Origin: an uncultured Clostridia bacterium
GTDB taxonomy: Bacteria; Bacillota; Clostridia; UBA1381
Direction of reading: 5' to 3'
Length of the DNA stretch: 22,123 bases
Assembly: GCA_934454035.1 (NCBI GenBank)
Contig: CAKSFY010000027.1
Coordinates: forward strand, 1-22,123
The notes beneath the pieces are model-generated. The model searched no databases. It had not been told where the DNA came from and was given only the letters and a program-made list of their open reading frames with translations. Position numbers and translations under genes: made by a program. Below, piece after piece: positions 21,802 to 22,123 of the stretch. Positions within the stretch are counted from its first letter, which is position 1; the number at the start of each line of letters is the position of its first letter.

Positions 21802-22123
21802 CAGTTCACCACTCTCCCGTTTTGAATTTTATAATATCGGGTATCCCCGTTATTTTCCTCCGCATCCGTAGTTGTTATAAGCACCTGCCTGCCTTTGATT
21901 TTTCCGGCAAGATACCGCCTGCGGTTTATATCAAGCTCGCTCATTATATCATCAAGAAGTATTACGGGATACTCTCCCTTTTCTTCATTTATATATTCTG
22001 TCTGTGCAAGCTTTAATGAAAGCACTGCCGTTCGCTGCTGCCCCTGTGAAGCATACAACCTTGAATCCTTACCGGCAACTCTTATTTTTATATCATCTCT
22101 CTGTATTCCGGCAAGTGCAGCGC
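21801..22123 (-). CDS. recF: DNA replication and repair protein RecF, C-terminal part (runs off the right edge)
   Basis: The last 107 codons of RecF. The visible part has QRDD-IKI near the cut edge, the ABC signature-like SQGQQRTAVLSLKLAQ, and the Walker B / D-loop region PVILLDDIMSELD, followed by the conserved R-R-x-Y. RecF loads RecA at gaps during repair with RecO and RecR. The reading frame continues past base 22123, so the start is off the window. Its stop overlaps the remB start. In Firmicutes the genes upstream are normally dnaN and dnaA; if that holds here, oriC is just to the right. Confidence 0.95.
   Translation of the reverse strand, partial: AALAGIQRDDIKIRVAGKDSRLYASQGQQRTAVLSLKLAQTEYINEEKGEYPVILLDDIMSELDINRRRYLAGKIKGRQVLITTTDAEENNGDTRYYKIQNGRVVN

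Overview
The window looks like chromosomal DNA from an anaerobic, AT-rich Firmicute, most likely a gut-type member of class Clostridia. The evidence is strong AGGAGG ribosome sites, TTG and GTG starts, a clostridial-type GGGtGRT gene pair, class 1B PyrD with PyrK, secreted copper-amine-oxidase-like domains, and the recF-remB-gyrB order usual near the replication origin. Almost everything right of 2.6 kb is read on the minus strand. I see no rRNA, tRNA, CRISPR array or intact mobile element.

Left edge (1-2.5 kb): a GH38 alpha-mannosidase start runs off the left edge and is divergent from a two-gene plus-strand operon, a NifU/IscU-like scaffold protein and a GGGtGRT protein, which ends in a strong terminator. 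A 45-codon remnant of a tyrosine integrase follows.

Accessory patch (2.5-5.2 kb): two secreted proteins with copper amine oxidase N-terminal-like domains, then about 800 bp of AT-rich DNA without a normal gene. This DNA carries a cluster of hairpins with a tiny ribosome-site-equipped ORF. It also carries a complete minus-strand transcription unit (promoter, long paired helices, a possible pseudoknot, terminator) that I read as an undescribed structured RNA of about 220 nt.

Pyrimidine operon (5.2-11.1 kb): pyrC-pyrK-pyrD-pyrF-pyrE-pyrB-pyrI, tightly coupled, from one strong promoter to one terminator. It covers carbamoyl aspartate formation through UMP; carbamoyl phosphate synthase is not here. 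The leader encodes an 18-residue peptide whose stop codon lies in the base of an intrinsic terminator. This is the layout of the enterobacterial pyrBI attenuator and is unexpected in a Firmicute, where PyrR control is usual.

Right half (11.1-22.1 kb): an SDR oxidoreductase; 370 bp packed with inverted repeats; an operon of SGNH hydrolase, ClC anion transporter, YhbY and a NadD-YqeK fusion; glmS without a detectable glmS ribozyme; the KDG kinase and KDPG aldolase pair for uronate use; then gyrB, remB and the end of recF, so dnaA and oriC probably lie just beyond the right edge.
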